64,000 nt of DNA from NCBI RefSeq assembly GCF_030272615.1, contig NC_081415.1, positions 625,579,740 through 625,643,739 of the forward strand. The letters run 5' to 3'. This stretch comes from Cryptomeria japonica (lineage: Eukaryota; Streptophyta; Pinopsida; Cupressales; Cupressaceae). The notes beneath the pieces were generated by a model, which worked only from the letters and a program-made list of their open reading frames with translations, did not search any database and was not told where the DNA came from. The position numbers and the translations under genes are program-made. Below, one piece after another: positions 34,170-46,663 of the stretch. How positions within the stretch are numbered: the stretch's first letter is position 1; each line of letters begins with the position of its first letter.

Positions 34170-37100
34170 ATGGCATCCTCCTCTGCACGTGAATTCATAG
34201 CAAACCCTACAGTAGTCGAAGTTATAAAAAGACCTAGGCCTATGTTTCAGCTAGTTCCTGAGGTAGCTAAGAAAGATGACAACATAGGTGCTTTTTCAAA
34301 AATTCCAAAAGGTGTTGTTTATGCAGAAGACCCTAGAATGTATATTCATTGCAACATAGACGAATTAGGTGATGAGGAAATCAAAAACATGTATAAGTCT
34401 GTTATATGTGACAACTTCGGGAATGTGAAACCTGAACATAAAATTGTTGAAACCCTAGGATTCACTGAAATCCTCTGCATTCCTAAATTTCCCAAGGAAG
34501 TGGTTAGGATAGTTCTAAGTAGGGTACATGGTTCATTCTTTTGGCTTGAATCAGTGCATAAAATTAAAAAGGTAGCTGTGAAAGTAGTAACAGGGTTACC
34601 TTCGACCGGTAGCAGACCCGACAAAACCAAGAAGGTCTCCAATGACTTGGTAACAAACTTAACTGGTGCAACATCCGACAAGAGATCATTGAGGGTTAAT
34701 GATGTGACCGATACAAATGTTAGATTTGTTAGCATGATTCTAGGTTACAAAGCAACTCATGCTAATAGGCTTAACTCTATTTCCAGTTTATGCATAAAAA
34801 GTGCTTATGACATGGTGAAGGACAATGTAAAAATTGATATCTGTGAATGGTTAAAGGATGAGTTAATTGACAACTTAGCAAAAATCAAAAAGGATAAGAA
34901 AGGAATCTTTAGATTTGGAAATTTACTTGTATGCTTAATGCTACATATAACCAAATAGGCTCCTAGTATAGGCTACAAGGATATTGGATTCGACATACCG
35001 GTAGGAAAACAATTGTCTGACTTATTCAACAACATGGGTGAAAATAGAGAAAAGAATATCAATGAGTATTTTCAAGGACTAAAGGTCAGAATGAATAAAA
35101 GAATCAGACTATCACAAGAAATTGTCAACAAATACAAGGATGATATATGCTTTGTGATAAAAAAGGATGAGATCTGGATAGAAGCAGTCATCCCAAGAAC
35201 AATCTGGGTTACAGAGATGGGGTATGAAACAGATGACCACATTGTGGAAACTTATGCCAAAGCACTTCTGGAAGCCCCCAATGAACCAAAGGAAGAAGTA
35301 TTTGGTAGTGCTGAGACCATTGAAAGTCAAATTCAATCTAAAAAGAGAGTGAAAAAGGTTGAGGCATTTGTGAGGAAAGGAACCAGACAAGCAAAATCCA
35401 TAAAGGAAGATGTACTAAAGAAAACAGGCATAACAGAAGATGAGTTGGTAGCCTAACAACCCGAAACTCATCTATCACCGGTAGATACTTCCTTAGAAGG
35501 AGAAATGCCAGCAACTTTCAAAAGAGTTGTTAGGAAAAGAGACCCCTCACCGGTATCCACTCCTTCACCTAGAAGGACAAGATAGAAGCAACAAGCTGTG
35601 AGGTCTCCGGTCAAGAAAGCCACACCTAAGAAGAAGCTGACCCCCAAAAGGAAGAAGAAGACAAACACTGACTTTGCTCCTCTTGACATACTACTGAATG
35701 AGATCACAGAGGAAGGTAAATTGAAAAACATAGGGAAAATCTATGACACCCTATCAAATGATGAGAAAGGACAAGTCAAGGAAAGTGTTATATTACACAT
35801 GGACATGTATAAAAAGTTTTTGATGCAAGTCCTAAATGAAATCCCTGATGAACTATATAAAAGACTTGAGGCCAGAAGGCAAGGAATAATTGAGTTGGAC
35901 AAGAAAATAAAAATAGAGAAATTACTTGCAGTATACCCGGTCAACTTACCTAAGGAAATTGATGATTTGATAGCTTAGGCCAACCGAACAGTTTTTTCCA
36001 CTACACACCAGCAAATATCACTAATGGTAGGTATAGTTACTAAAGTTTCAGAGGAAACAGAAAATGGTTGGGATACATTCTTGGTTGAAAAAGAAAAACA
36101 AGAAGAATATAAGAATCCCAAGCCCATTCTGGTATATCAAAAGGACAAAGGGAAAGGTAAAGTTGGTGGACCACCAAGTATCAAGATTAGAGACAACTTA
36201 CCCCCACCTCCTTTAAATACTCCACCGGTAAAAACCACAACTGCAGAAGATCAATCGACAGCTGAGAGCATGGACACAGAGGATAATAATCCTAATCCTG
36301 AAGTCCTATATACTGTGAATGTTGATACTCAGAAAATCAACATAGTGGTAGACAAGGACACAATAGATAAAACAGAAAACAAAGAGCAACCGACAACAGG
36401 AAACAAAGAGAAATCGACAGCAGATACAAAGAAAAAGATGGAATCTGGAACACAAACAGAGAAACCAACAGAGCTAAAGGCTCCAGAACAGATGCACCGG
36501 TAAGAAATGATGCAGGAAAACCAATGCTTAAAGAGATGGAGACACAAACAGACCCACCAGAGGTCAATACCAGCATGGTCAGTTCCACCGGCACTCAGTT
36601 TGTTGGGTCATCATCAAATGTAACAGAGGTATTGCTCGAATCTATCAAGAAAATAACTGATTATAGCTCACAAGCCTATAAAGCGATAGATGATTCAATT
36701 CCAGTTTTGAAATCAATAGCTCCCAATTGTAATATAGCCAACAAAGAGTCTTTAGGCTAGTTGGATACACTTTGTAAATATATTTCTAGAAATTTTGAGC
36801 AAACAAAGGTAGAAACTATAAAGGAAAGTGTAGAAAAAGAGAAACATAAATTCTTTGAGGAAGGAATAAAGAAGTGTAACAGAGAATTTGACACACTTCT
36901 ACCAGAACTGTGCAATTTATTGAAAGAGTACAAAACTTTGTACAAAGACACCTGTGAGATAAACTTTTTGACCATAGATGTAGACAAAAAGATGAGCAAG
37001 GTACAGGAAGAGATCAATAAACTTGCTTATAATTTTGTTAACTCACCTGATACATTATCAGTTTTTGAGGAAAAGATAACAAATTTTGAGGAAGAATTGC

Positions 37101-37429
37101 TCAAATTAGAATGAGATTAAGAGAAAATAATAAACAAAGCAAAATTCTTGAGATCTAAACTAAGTCCAAGATTGGACTATTTAGCATCTCTGTGAAAGGA
37201 AATCTCAGAGGCACTAACACAGGGTAGCAAAACACTGATAGAGCACTTGCAACATCTCACCGATACAGTATACAGAACTGAGATAGCAATAAAGGAGAGC
37301 AAGAAGTTTATGGATGGCATAAACTTAATTTTGGGAGATATTCTTCAGATAATAACCACCCAACTACAAGGTTGAGGTTATGAATTGGTACAACTACAAA
37401 ATCTACTAACCTTTGTCATTGATGCCTAA
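34170..37429 (+). pseudogene. Pol-less element ORF2: large protein of unknown function
   Basis: Starts MASSSAREFIANPTVVEV at 34170. Stops at 34956, 35454, 35581, 35976 and 36501 lie in one frame. After a frameshift near 36500 the frame 36524-37429 continues, with stops at 36758, 37112 and others. The full protein was about 1,050-1,090 residues. The first 430 or so look folded (for example FPKEVVRIVLSRVHGSFFWL, IFRFGNLLVCLMLHI). A Lys/Pro-rich basic segment follows (about 35590-35670), then a helical part, then an acidic Thr/Pro/Glu-rich linker (36100-36500) and a C-terminal coiled coil (36760-37400). I recognise no known enzyme. It resembles the large ORF at 42894-46513 in layout. Confidence 0.75.
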
Positions 37430-37580
37430 GGGGGAGTAGTAGATGAGAAAATTCAAAACATAGGGATCACATGCTCAGGGGGAGCTCTCACATTTTTGGT
37501 AACATTTTTTGGTCTACACATTTTTGGATATATTTTTGAAATTTCTCATGAGTGTTGCCATCAATGCCAAAAGGGGAGAT

Positions 37581-38497
37581 TGTTGGCATATGGACACTCC
37601 AATGAGACATTGTGTGTGATTGAAGGTTTTGTCATTGATGGCAACCTTACAATCCTATGGCACCGGCAAGACATTATACTGGCAAAGCATTACTCAGGCA
37701 ACCTTACAATCCTATGGCACCGGCAAGACATTATACCGGCAAAGCATTACTTAGGCAACCTTGCAATCCTATGGCACCGGCAAGACATTATACCGGCAAA
37801 GCATTACTCAAACAAGATAGTGCACCAGCATCAGAAAGATCAATCTACACGGGCACCAGCACAGAAAAGAACATGTATACCGGCACTGAGGCCGACAGGA
37901 TTTTTGATATGTAATATTTTGTTTATTATTGTAAGCCGACTTGGCAAATTGTAAAATGACTCTTGTATATAAAAGAGATCATTGTAAGAATTTGTAGGAT
38001 ATGAATAGGAAGCATAAATAAATTATAAGGCAGACCTAATGTGCGAATTGTAGGTCAAGGGTATATGTAAAGAATAGAGCAAGAACCGGTACTGAATCTG
38101 GCATTGAAGATGCTATTGTAAAACAGTATAGAATATTGGATTTGTGTAAATCCTCATTGTAAGTCAGTGTGACTTCTTATTGAGCAGTGAGCTCTAGGCA
38201 GTTGGCCTTCCTGCATGTGCAGGCCCCTATTGTAAGTAATATTCTCTTATTGGCCAGTAAGTGAATATTGTGGGTCACAAATCCCACCGAGGTTTTTCCC
38301 ACACCGGGTTTCCTCATTAAACATCTTGTGTTATGGTGTTCTTTTCATGTGGATGTTTTTGATTCTATTATTTGCATTAATTCTTGCATATCGGTATACT
38401 GTTACTTTATGTTCTGCATATTCAGTTTTAAGAAAATTTCATTACCGGTCAGATACTAATTCACCCCCCCCTCTCAGTATCTATGGGAACCCTAACA
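37581..38497 (+). repeat. Pol-less element 3' LTR
   Basis: 917 bases, the partner of 31718-32634. It carries the same three 57-base repeats (about 37644-37812) and TATA box (37966-37975), and is preceded by the polypurine tract at 37569-37580. Confidence 0.95.
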
Positions 38498-38502
38498 CTC
38501 CT

Positions 38503-39083
38503 AAGCAAGGTCATGATATCCATTCCTTCCCCTTCAATGATATAATTCAAAATCAAGAGAAAAGAAAAACTCCAATGATCCTCTTCGAAGTCAAGATCAA
38601 GGTATCCCTTCATCTCCTTGTCCTAATTCCCCTCATAATCCTAATTCACCTCAAGATCCCATCACCCATATCAAGGCTAGTCATGAACCACTTACATATC
38701 AAACGGGTTCCTCCACTTTCAGTAGAGCCGATCTACTTCATGATCCTATTATTTCTTCCATACCATATCCTCCTCAAAATGGACTCACATATTGTTTTAA
38801 AAGCAACAATTATCCCATTGCTAAAAATATTTCTCAATGCATGCATTATCAAGGCAAAGGGTTAGGCCTACATGAACAAGGTATATCAGAACCCCTTCAT
38901 ATCAAAGAAAATATCAATTATCATGGCCTTGGTTACACAACTCACTCTCAAAATGTTAGTGTCCCTGATAAATCCCACATTCATCCATCTAAATCCAATC
39001 ATACACAGTCCCTATCCTCCAAATCCATTTTGGGTCATTTTATCCCAAAATCAAAGCCTTCATCCTTCCATCTATCTTAGGAC
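38503..39083 (+). other. Right half of the unclassified retroelement-like sequence
   Basis: Continues the sequence left of 31713 when the pol-less element and one CTCCT are removed. It has short C/T/A-rich repeats such as 'caagatca' and 'cctcataatcctaattcacctcaagatccc', and translates into Pro/His/Ser/Gln-rich peptides without a known domain. COPIA-2 inserted at its right end, next to CTTGC (39084-39088). Confidence 0.4.
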
Positions 39084-39088
39084 CTTGC

Positions 39089-40297
39089 TGTTAACAAGTT
39101 CTAATTCTAATTGTTAAAATAAATCGAAGGAAAACTAAGAGGGGGGGGGGGGGCTGAATCAGTTTTCCACAAGTTAAACAATTATTGAAAATTATAAACC
39201 TTCTACCGGAGCACAATGAAAACAACATAGTGAAAGATAAAGCATGAAAGTACAAAACACATGACACCAATATTTTTTACATGGAATACTTGGTTAAGGG
39301 AAAAAACATGGTGGGAAACCCTACCCACAGTCAAATAATACTTCTACAACAATATGTGAAATATTACAATGGGGATTGCACTTGCAATCAGGCCAACTAC
39401 CTAGAGCGCACAACTCAACACAAAAGGGAAGTCTCACTGACTTACACAAACATCGGACTACAATCCAGAGGAAATGAACTGTGGAAATAGTATCTCCTAA
39501 TGCTTGATACAATTCTGGCTAAGCACAGATGTCTGCCCTACAATACCAAACTCTCCTCAAACCTTCGCTAAATGATATAACCTTCTTCACACATAAAACA
39601 CTCTCTAATAATGCAAACCTAACCATACCATACAAATTACATGAATATATCACCTATATATATAGATCATCAATCTTAATAACAAGGTCGGCTAGACTCT
39701 AAACCCATAACCCATAATTACATAAATTACATCAGACGATACCACTGGACCAATATTATGATTTACATTATATAACATGGACCTAATTCAAATTCCCAAA
39801 TAATTATATCAACAAGATATTCCACCAAGACCAAATGCAACACGTTATGCCAACCGATAGAAACCCTTAGTGTTAATAACACAGAATAACCAACCAGATC
39901 CAAATAGGATCACCAAACAATCACGCCAGCCAATGCAAAGCCACCAAACAATTAGGACACAATCAAGAAAACCTTTAGCATGTTATGAACCGTTTCTAGA
40001 AGGTGGACCAAAACTAATTAACCATGTCATCAAATATCACCAACCGATACTGTCAACCAACAAACTAGAACATAAACGATAGCTTCTAGAGTACCAAATC
40101 ATGAACCAGCTAAGTATGAGAAGCATATAATCATCCTGAATAACCATCCCAAACCGAATCCAACAATCTAATCATACCGGATCAGAATCTCTGATAACCT
40201 CAACTAAAACCATGTCAATTTGGAACAGGTCAGTAACCAACTGGAACAATGTTCACATCAATGATAACACATAATCAATTCCTGTATAATGCCAACA
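39089..40297 (-). repeat. COPIA-2 3' LTR
   Basis: 1209 bases from TGTTAACAAG to TGCCAACA. The start is shared with 63843 onward, including a 13-base run of G at about 39139-39151 in this copy. On the right is ATATCTGCCTTTGGC, the complement of a polypurine tract for a minus-strand element. Confidence 0.9.
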
Positions 40298-40572
40298 ATA
40301 TCTGCCTTTGGCATTGATGGAAACACTGAATGTGAAAAACATCCAAGTGCCAAGAAATGCCAACAATCTCCCAAAACTGATCTGAAATATCTTTCCCCCT
40401 AAGATTTTCTATTTTTCACGTGAACACCTCTCCCCCTTTGACATCAATGATAAAGGGCTGATACCGCAAAACCAAACAACTGACTACTCCCCCTGAGCAA
40501 TAGCATCATCCTGTCAACCCGGATCAGAAGAGATTTCTGATAAGCTCACTAGATTGATGCATTTCTGCATCA

Positions 40573-41488
40573 CTAAGCCTCTCCTGGAGGGGTGGTGACC
40601 CCTAATTGATCTTTGAGATATTCAACAATATCTTTAGGCAACAGTTTAGTTAGAATATCTACAATTTGTTTGACTTCCTTTGCTTCAACCTTTTCCTTCA
40701 AGAAATTATACCTTATAGAAATGTGTTTTGATTTGAAATGAAATACCAGATTCTTTGACATATCAGTAGCAGTTGTATTATCATGGTGAATAACAATAGG
40801 CTCATAATAACTTACCCCTATATCCTTCAACATTTGCTTCATCCATAAGATCTAAGTGCAATTAGTTTTAGTAGCTACATATTCAACTTCAACAGTAGAC
40901 AATGAAGTGCATGATTGTTTTTTGCTAAGCCATGAGACCAATTTCTTCCCAAGAAAGAATGCACCACCTGTAGTGCTTTTTCGGTCATCAACATCTCCTA
41001 CCCAATAAGAGTCTGTATAGGCACATAATCTGAAATCATCATCCTTTGGATACCATAACCCATAATCTATTGTTCCTTCCAAATACCCAAATATCCTTTT
41101 AACAACAATATCACGACTTTATCTTGGATCTGATTGAAATCTAGAAGCAATGCAAACAACATTCATTATATCCAGTCTGGTCTGAGTTAAGTACGATAAT
41201 CCACCGGTCATTGATTTGTATCTACTTGGGTTCACTCTAGGAGATTCATTTTCTTTTGACAGTTTGCAACTGGTTATCATAGGGGTTCCAACAGGTTTTG
41301 AGTTTTCAAGTCCAAATTTCTTAAGCAATTCCTTCACATATTTAGTTTGACAAAGGAAAAAACCTTTGTTAGTCTGAGTAATCTGCAAACATTAAAAAAA
41401 TTTCATCTCACCAATCATAGATATTTCAATTTCATTCTTCATGTCATCAGCAAATCCCATGCATAAATGATCTTCTCCTCCAAAAATG
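40573..41488 (-). pseudogene. COPIA-2 reverse transcriptase end and RNase H
   Basis: 41388-41119 reads TKYVKELLKKFGLENSKPVG and LSYLTQTRLDIMNVVCIASR, the C-terminal region of reverse transcriptase. 41082-40852 has the RNase H blocks AYTDSYWVGDVDDRKSTTGG and STVEVEY. 40842-40573 is the RNase H C-terminus (HHDNTTATDMSKNLVFH, VDILTKLLP). The protein is cut at 41493 by COPIA-3, immediately after the catalytic aspartates. Confidence 0.88.
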
Positions 41489-41493
41489 ATATC

Positions 41494-41976
41494 TGTTAGG
41501 AATCGTGAAGGACAACTGAGAGGGGGGGGGGGGTGAATCAGTTGTCAATAAATTACAACCCAAAACTAATTATTCCAGCTTGGAACTTAGTGCAGGTAAA
41601 ACAGATTAACAATTATGTTAATATGGGTATAACTCAATGCATGAAATAGAAAAAGAAACAACATCCACAACACATGACATAAAGATTTTGATGTGGAAAC
41701 CTGATAAGGAGAAAAACCATGGTGGAAAACCTTACCCACAATCAGATGATACTACTACAGATAGTAAGTGTATACAAATGGGGTCTGCACATGCAGAAAG
41801 GCCAACCACCTAGAGCTCACTACTCAATCACAGAATAGGAGTCACACTGACTACAGTTGGATGGTTAAATCCAATAACAATGTATTGCTTCAATATATCA
41901 TCTGCAATACAGGATTCAGTACTAGTTTAAGCTCTAACCATGAGTCCCAAACACCTTCATAACCTTTCCTTCAACC
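41494..41976 (-). repeat. COPIA-3 3' LTR, part 1
   Basis: Starts TGTTAGGAATCG and includes a 13-base run of G. It aligns with 59409-59890 and ends in CAACC, which recurs at 54345-54349. Confidence 0.93.
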
Positions 41977-42893
41977 TGTTGGGTGAATATTTTGTCACCA
42001 GCGTACTAATGACAAAACAAAAAATTCACACAACACTATGCTAAGAAATTAATCTCTCCTCTCATCAAGGGGAGGTTCCCTATGAAATTTCTCCTCTAAT
42101 TAACAATAAATTAAATTGGTGGGTTGGCGTTGGGCATATAACTCTCTTTTTTCAGAGTTTATGTATTCTCCCTTCACCTAGTTACAGTTTCTCTACCTCT
42201 TCAGATATTCAAAGAAAAGAACTATTAATCTAATAAACTACACTACAAGTTACTTTTAAGCAGCACAAAGTCTCCTATATGGTAACACTGATTCACACTG
42301 ATCGTTACAAATTAAACGAGTAGAAACTTAGCTTAAACTCAAAGTCTTTAAGTGTAAATTTCTAATCAATTAAACTACTAATAACCACAACAATACAAAA
42401 CTTACTACAAGTTACTTCCTTTATCAACAGATTTCTCAAGTATGCTAAGAGCACAAAGTCTATTGGCAAGATTTGAGAGCTCTTTAACCATGTAGCAATA
42501 TCTTAAGATCAAATACGTAAAGATAATATGTATTCAATGGACATAGGAACATTAAATAATATAAACAAATTTATTGATACAACACAAAGTTTGCAATCAA
42601 CAAAACCATTTTCTTTATTTGTTTGATTGAATTCTCATCACAAAAGCTCAAAGTCTAAATTGGGATAAAAATCCAACAGAGTTTTGCTAAGCATGAAAAA
42701 GATAAAAATATTTACAAAAAGGTCCTCCTTATATAGGAAAAGAAGTTGAGAAAAAGGTGGGCACAGTTGACTTATTCAACCGCACAGTCCCATTTTACTA
42801 CAACTACTACATAAAGAAAATGTGCAACTGCATAAAAATTTACAACATCTATTGGTGCAGCTGCATGAAGACAAAGTGCCAAAAGGGGGAACT
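41977..42893 (-). other. 3' region of the unclassified insertion
   Basis: Non-coding and AT-rich, downstream of the ORF stop. On the minus strand a TATATAAGGA box occurs at about 42722-42736, and TTACAACA (42841-42848) could be an internal terminus. If the element had LTRs, this would be the 3' LTR, but no matching copy exists at the other end. A G-run (AAAAGGGGG, about 42880-42888) lies just past the stop codon, on the wrong strand for a polypurine tract. Confidence 0.45.
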
Positions 42894-45800
42894 TCATTCT
42901 TGATTCTCTTCTTCGTTGGATTTTTGAAAACCTTCAAACTTAGCGAGGATAGCTTTGACCTCTGATTCATTTGACATCAAGGTAGAACTTGTGATGATTT
43001 GAACGCGGGACATTACATCTTGGATCTTCACGTGCTTCTTCTTAACATCCTTTAGCATGGATGCAAGTACTTCAAAGCTAACTTGAATTTCTAACAATTT
43101 ATCAAATGTATCAAGCGAGAAGTCTTGTCCCATGCATTAGTCCATCAAGGAAAGCAATTCTTGGGTGACGACTTCATCAGTGATGAGATTTTGATCACCA
43201 TCATACAAATAGCAAGGGAGGTCACCTACTTTAGCAAAAATAAGGTCAACCTCATCATCACCTTCTTTCTTTTTGCGATCCAGCTCTGCAATCATTAATT
43301 TTATTGTCTCTTGTTTATGAGACAATAATGACAAGATCTGAATATACTTCTCCCTTGTGGGAATTACCTTGTTCTCAACCAGTACATCTATCCTGAAATC
43401 CTCCATTTTGCTCCAAAGGGTAGTGCTTTTCACAACTTCCTTAATTTCCTGAGATAAAGAGGTTTTGAGTCTTTGCATCCGACTTTGGATCACTTCATAA
43501 TTAGACAATAGCTCCACTGTTGACCTTAGAAGATGAGAGCCTTTTGACCTTAGCCGCAAGATCCATTCGTCCATTACTCGGCCCTTAGCTCCTACCTGCT
43601 CAATCTTCTTGATAGCTTCAGTATCTATTGATGATCCTATAGGTTCAACCTCTTGAGAAGATTGTGTTACCTTTAAGAGGACGTTGGTCAACTACTCACA
43701 CTTCTGCTTCAGGATATTTTTCTCATCCCTCTCCTGATCTAGTCTTCTTAACAAAGAATTAAGGGCTATCTGAGAATCTAATTTCACACTTTCATGTGTC
43801 TCCACTCCGAGCTCCACAACCTGCATGGTATAATATTTTGATCATATGCTACCTTTGTCCTTATCTGATGATGACACCATAACTTCAGCGTATTTTCTTT
43901 TGGAAGCCGGGTCTACTACCACCCGAGATACTGTCTTTGGCTTCTTTGTTCCCTTAGGCTTTGGAGGAACCAAAAGTTCAAAGTCAAATTCATCAGGAGA
44001 TATTACTTGATTCTTCCTCTTAGGGGCCACTACTTCCATCCAAGGGAGTAGTTCTAGATTGGATGATGGAGTAGTAGCTTCTTGCTGACTTGGGGTTGAA
44101 GATTTTGGAGTAGGTTGACTAGAACTTGGAGTAGTTGCAAGTGTAACTAATGGTGCTGATATTGAAGCATCTAATGGAACATTTGTTGCTGATACCTCTT
44201 CAATTATTGGTGGAAGAGTTGAGGGTGCCATCAGTGTAACTTCTACGCTTACCAATGAGGGGATTGTTGTGACGGTGGTAGTAATGGCTGGTAAATCTAC
44301 CAAAACCTATTCTGCAAGTGCATCTTGCAAAGTTTCATTAAAATCCATCATGGTAGACTCAAAAGTAGATGAAGGGATATCATCTAAAGTAGAGAAGTTG
44401 GTTATTGTAAAAAATTGACCAGCAGTCTCTGATTACGGCATGTCCATACTTAGATCTCCATCTTCATGAATATCTTCATCTTCTTGATCAGAATCAGAGT
44501 CAGAATCAATAGAGTGAATGACTACTTGTGAAGTGGTTGTCATATCTACCTCAACTTAATGTGGTACTTCTTCTACCTGTACTTCCTCTTGTTGAGTAAT
44601 TTCACCTTCTTCGACCTCCTTACCCTTTCCAGCTTCACTGACAGGTGGTTGTTCTGGCTCATTTGCCGGTACCTCCTATGATGCTGATGATGATTCGCCT
44701 TGCTTTGACCCTTTAACTATAAATTTGATTTTAGGCTCTTTACCTTTTGATTGTACCACAGGAGATGAGGATAGTGCTTGTGAGTCTGCCCTGTTCTTGG
44801 TTCTTGTTTCAACTGTCGTTGTCTTGTCCAATGGACCATCACTATTGTCATCATCTCCTGAACTAGTGGGAAACTATTTCATCTTGAGATTCTTCTTTAG
44901 AAACCAAGCATTGGTGTTTGATATGATGGGAGAGATCCTTTGAGTAATGGACTTTCTTTCCTTCTTTGACCATTGCACAAGTGGGAGTGGGGAATCAGCA
45001 ATCTTCTTCTCATAGTAAATAGGATCCACTATGTCACCTGTGTCTTCCTTAGTCATTGGGATCAAGTAGCTAGGTCCAGATTTTCAATTTGTTCTAGAGT
45101 AAGGCGGCTGAAGTCCATCCTCCTAATATCCTCCTGATTCTGATAGTCCGCCCAAACATCTTCAAACCTATAGACATGAGTGTATGTCCTTTTGAGCTTG
45201 CTTTTTATACCCCAAAAATCAAAATCGGTTCGAGCCTTGAATCTTCTCATGGTATTCCATTGTATCTCCTCCTCCATATTTTTGGCTTTGGGATTAGTTA
45301 GCATGGAATACCTGCCGATTGATTCTGGGAATTTCAGCCCAGTTTTGTGTGCTTGTGATTATTTCTCATGCACACTAATCAGTTTCCTGCACAGCTCCAT
45401 AAAGACAATTTTATCTAAAGGAAACCTTGGAAGAATGAAGGGCTCACCTAAGAAGAATCCAATCTAGATATAGGTAAATGTGGGGAATTGAAGGAAGACA
45501 TACCCAAAGTGGGAAACCTTGATGTAAGCGGCCTTTGATATTCTTCTCTTATATAGGCCCTTATAAAAAATGTACTTCCAAATAGCAAAGAAAGCATCAT
45601 TAACCCTCCTGTAATGATTACCTTGATTTTTGATAGTTAGTTGATCATAGTACTCCCAAATGGGCACCATTCTTCTGTCACCCTTGGTTGACAAGCCTAG
45701 ATATTGCCTCATAGAAGCAGTTGCGTAAACCAGGTATGAGGTCATATAAAACTTTAGTGTTACCTTGACCTCTTTCAGTTGGGCGCAAAGCACGTCACTG

Positions 45801-46513
45801 ATTTGTTCTCCCCAATCAATCCTTACAACTCCCTTTCTGATTATATTCATGTAGTAAATCATCCAGCTTTGGAAATAATGAGAGTCTTTTAATCCTTTCA
45901 CTCTAGATAACATGGTGACCATTTCATTATATTCCTCATTAAAATCACTCCTGTGGAAAGACTTAGGCCATCGTGAGGTGAGGGAAGATCTAGTGGTTGA
46001 GAGATAAACAATATTGATCACCTTTTTGCATTTATCCTTGTGTTTCTCATAGTACTCTTGAGCACTCTCTTGAGAAATATCAGCCACTTCTTCAGCTGAT
46101 GAGCCTTTGAAAATACTATTGTAGAATACACTGTCTAGAGTCATTATGACCTTCTGATCATCATCTTTTACCTACCTTGTGCTTGGATCAAAGTGAATAA
46201 CCACTGCTAGTACAAATTCAGGATCATGAGCCGCAACTAGGAAAGATGCATACTTATGCAGCTCAGATTTGATTAAACTGGTCAGGCATGCAGGAGCCTT
46301 TTGAACCCGGTCAAGAAACTCTTGCATGTCACCATGCCCAATTTTGGTGCCCCTGATCTCCTTAATGTTAGAATCTACTGAACTCTTAGGGTACATATTC
46401 AAGTACCTATTGTACTTGTATTTCATCTTTTTTGATGATGCCTTACTCAGAGAAGGTTGTCCTGAGGAAGACTCGGGCTTGTTGTGGAGAGATTTGACAT
46501 TCAATGACTGCAT
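42894..46513 (-). pseudogene. Large ORF of unknown function in the unclassified insertion
   Basis: Starts MQSLNVKSLHNKPESSSGQ at 46513 and ends at 42894, about 1,200 codons with stops (for example at 46172, 45464 and 45062) and one frame change near 45065. The first 480 or so residues look folded (SWMIYYMNIIRKGVVRIDWG, YVFLQFPTFTYI, VYRFEDVWADY). A long disordered part rich in Ser, Thr, Pro, Glu and Asp follows (about 44850-43850), containing basic KRK clusters. The C-terminus is helical with heptads (43691-42894). No protease, polymerase or integrase motif is seen. It is probably element-encoded and possibly a distant relative of ORF2 at 34170. Its function is unknown. Confidence 0.7.
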
Positions 46514-46663
46514 TCAACATTGATGATTAGCCATTCAACATTATAAAAAAAAATCATTTTTTTCTCAAACGGATCAAAAAATGGGACTCAAAACAGGTCG
46601 AGTAAAAACTGCCAAAACAACAAGTCGGAGAAAAAAGTCCGATATGCTTCTAAAAACAAAATG

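Larger units (their letters stand above)
31718..38497 (+). mobile_element. LARD-like LTR retrotransposon without pol, two ORFs
   Basis: Complete 6780-base element flanked by CTCCT (31713-31717 and 38498-38502). Two LTRs of 917 bases each are about 96% identical (about 34 differences counted by eye). A primer site follows the 5' LTR and the polypurine tract AAAAGGGGAGAT precedes the 3' LTR. The 4.9 kb between them carries a Gag-like zinc-knuckle ORF and a second large ORF, but no protease, reverse transcriptase or integrase motif in any frame. Such elements depend on enzymes from another element. The LTR R-U5 region and primer site match those of COPIA-3, a likely helper family. Confidence 0.92.

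Noticed and set aside
39139-41533. Long G runs as quadruplex or regulatory signals
   Set aside because: They sit at the same place near the LTR ends of several related elements and are mononucleotide runs, so length variation or slippage is a simpler reading.
42720-42848. A 3' LTR of 872 bases (41977-42848) for the unclassified insertion
   Set aside because: The candidate start (TGTTGTAAATT on the minus strand) does not match the outer terminus (TGTTGTCCTTG), and no second copy exists near the other end.
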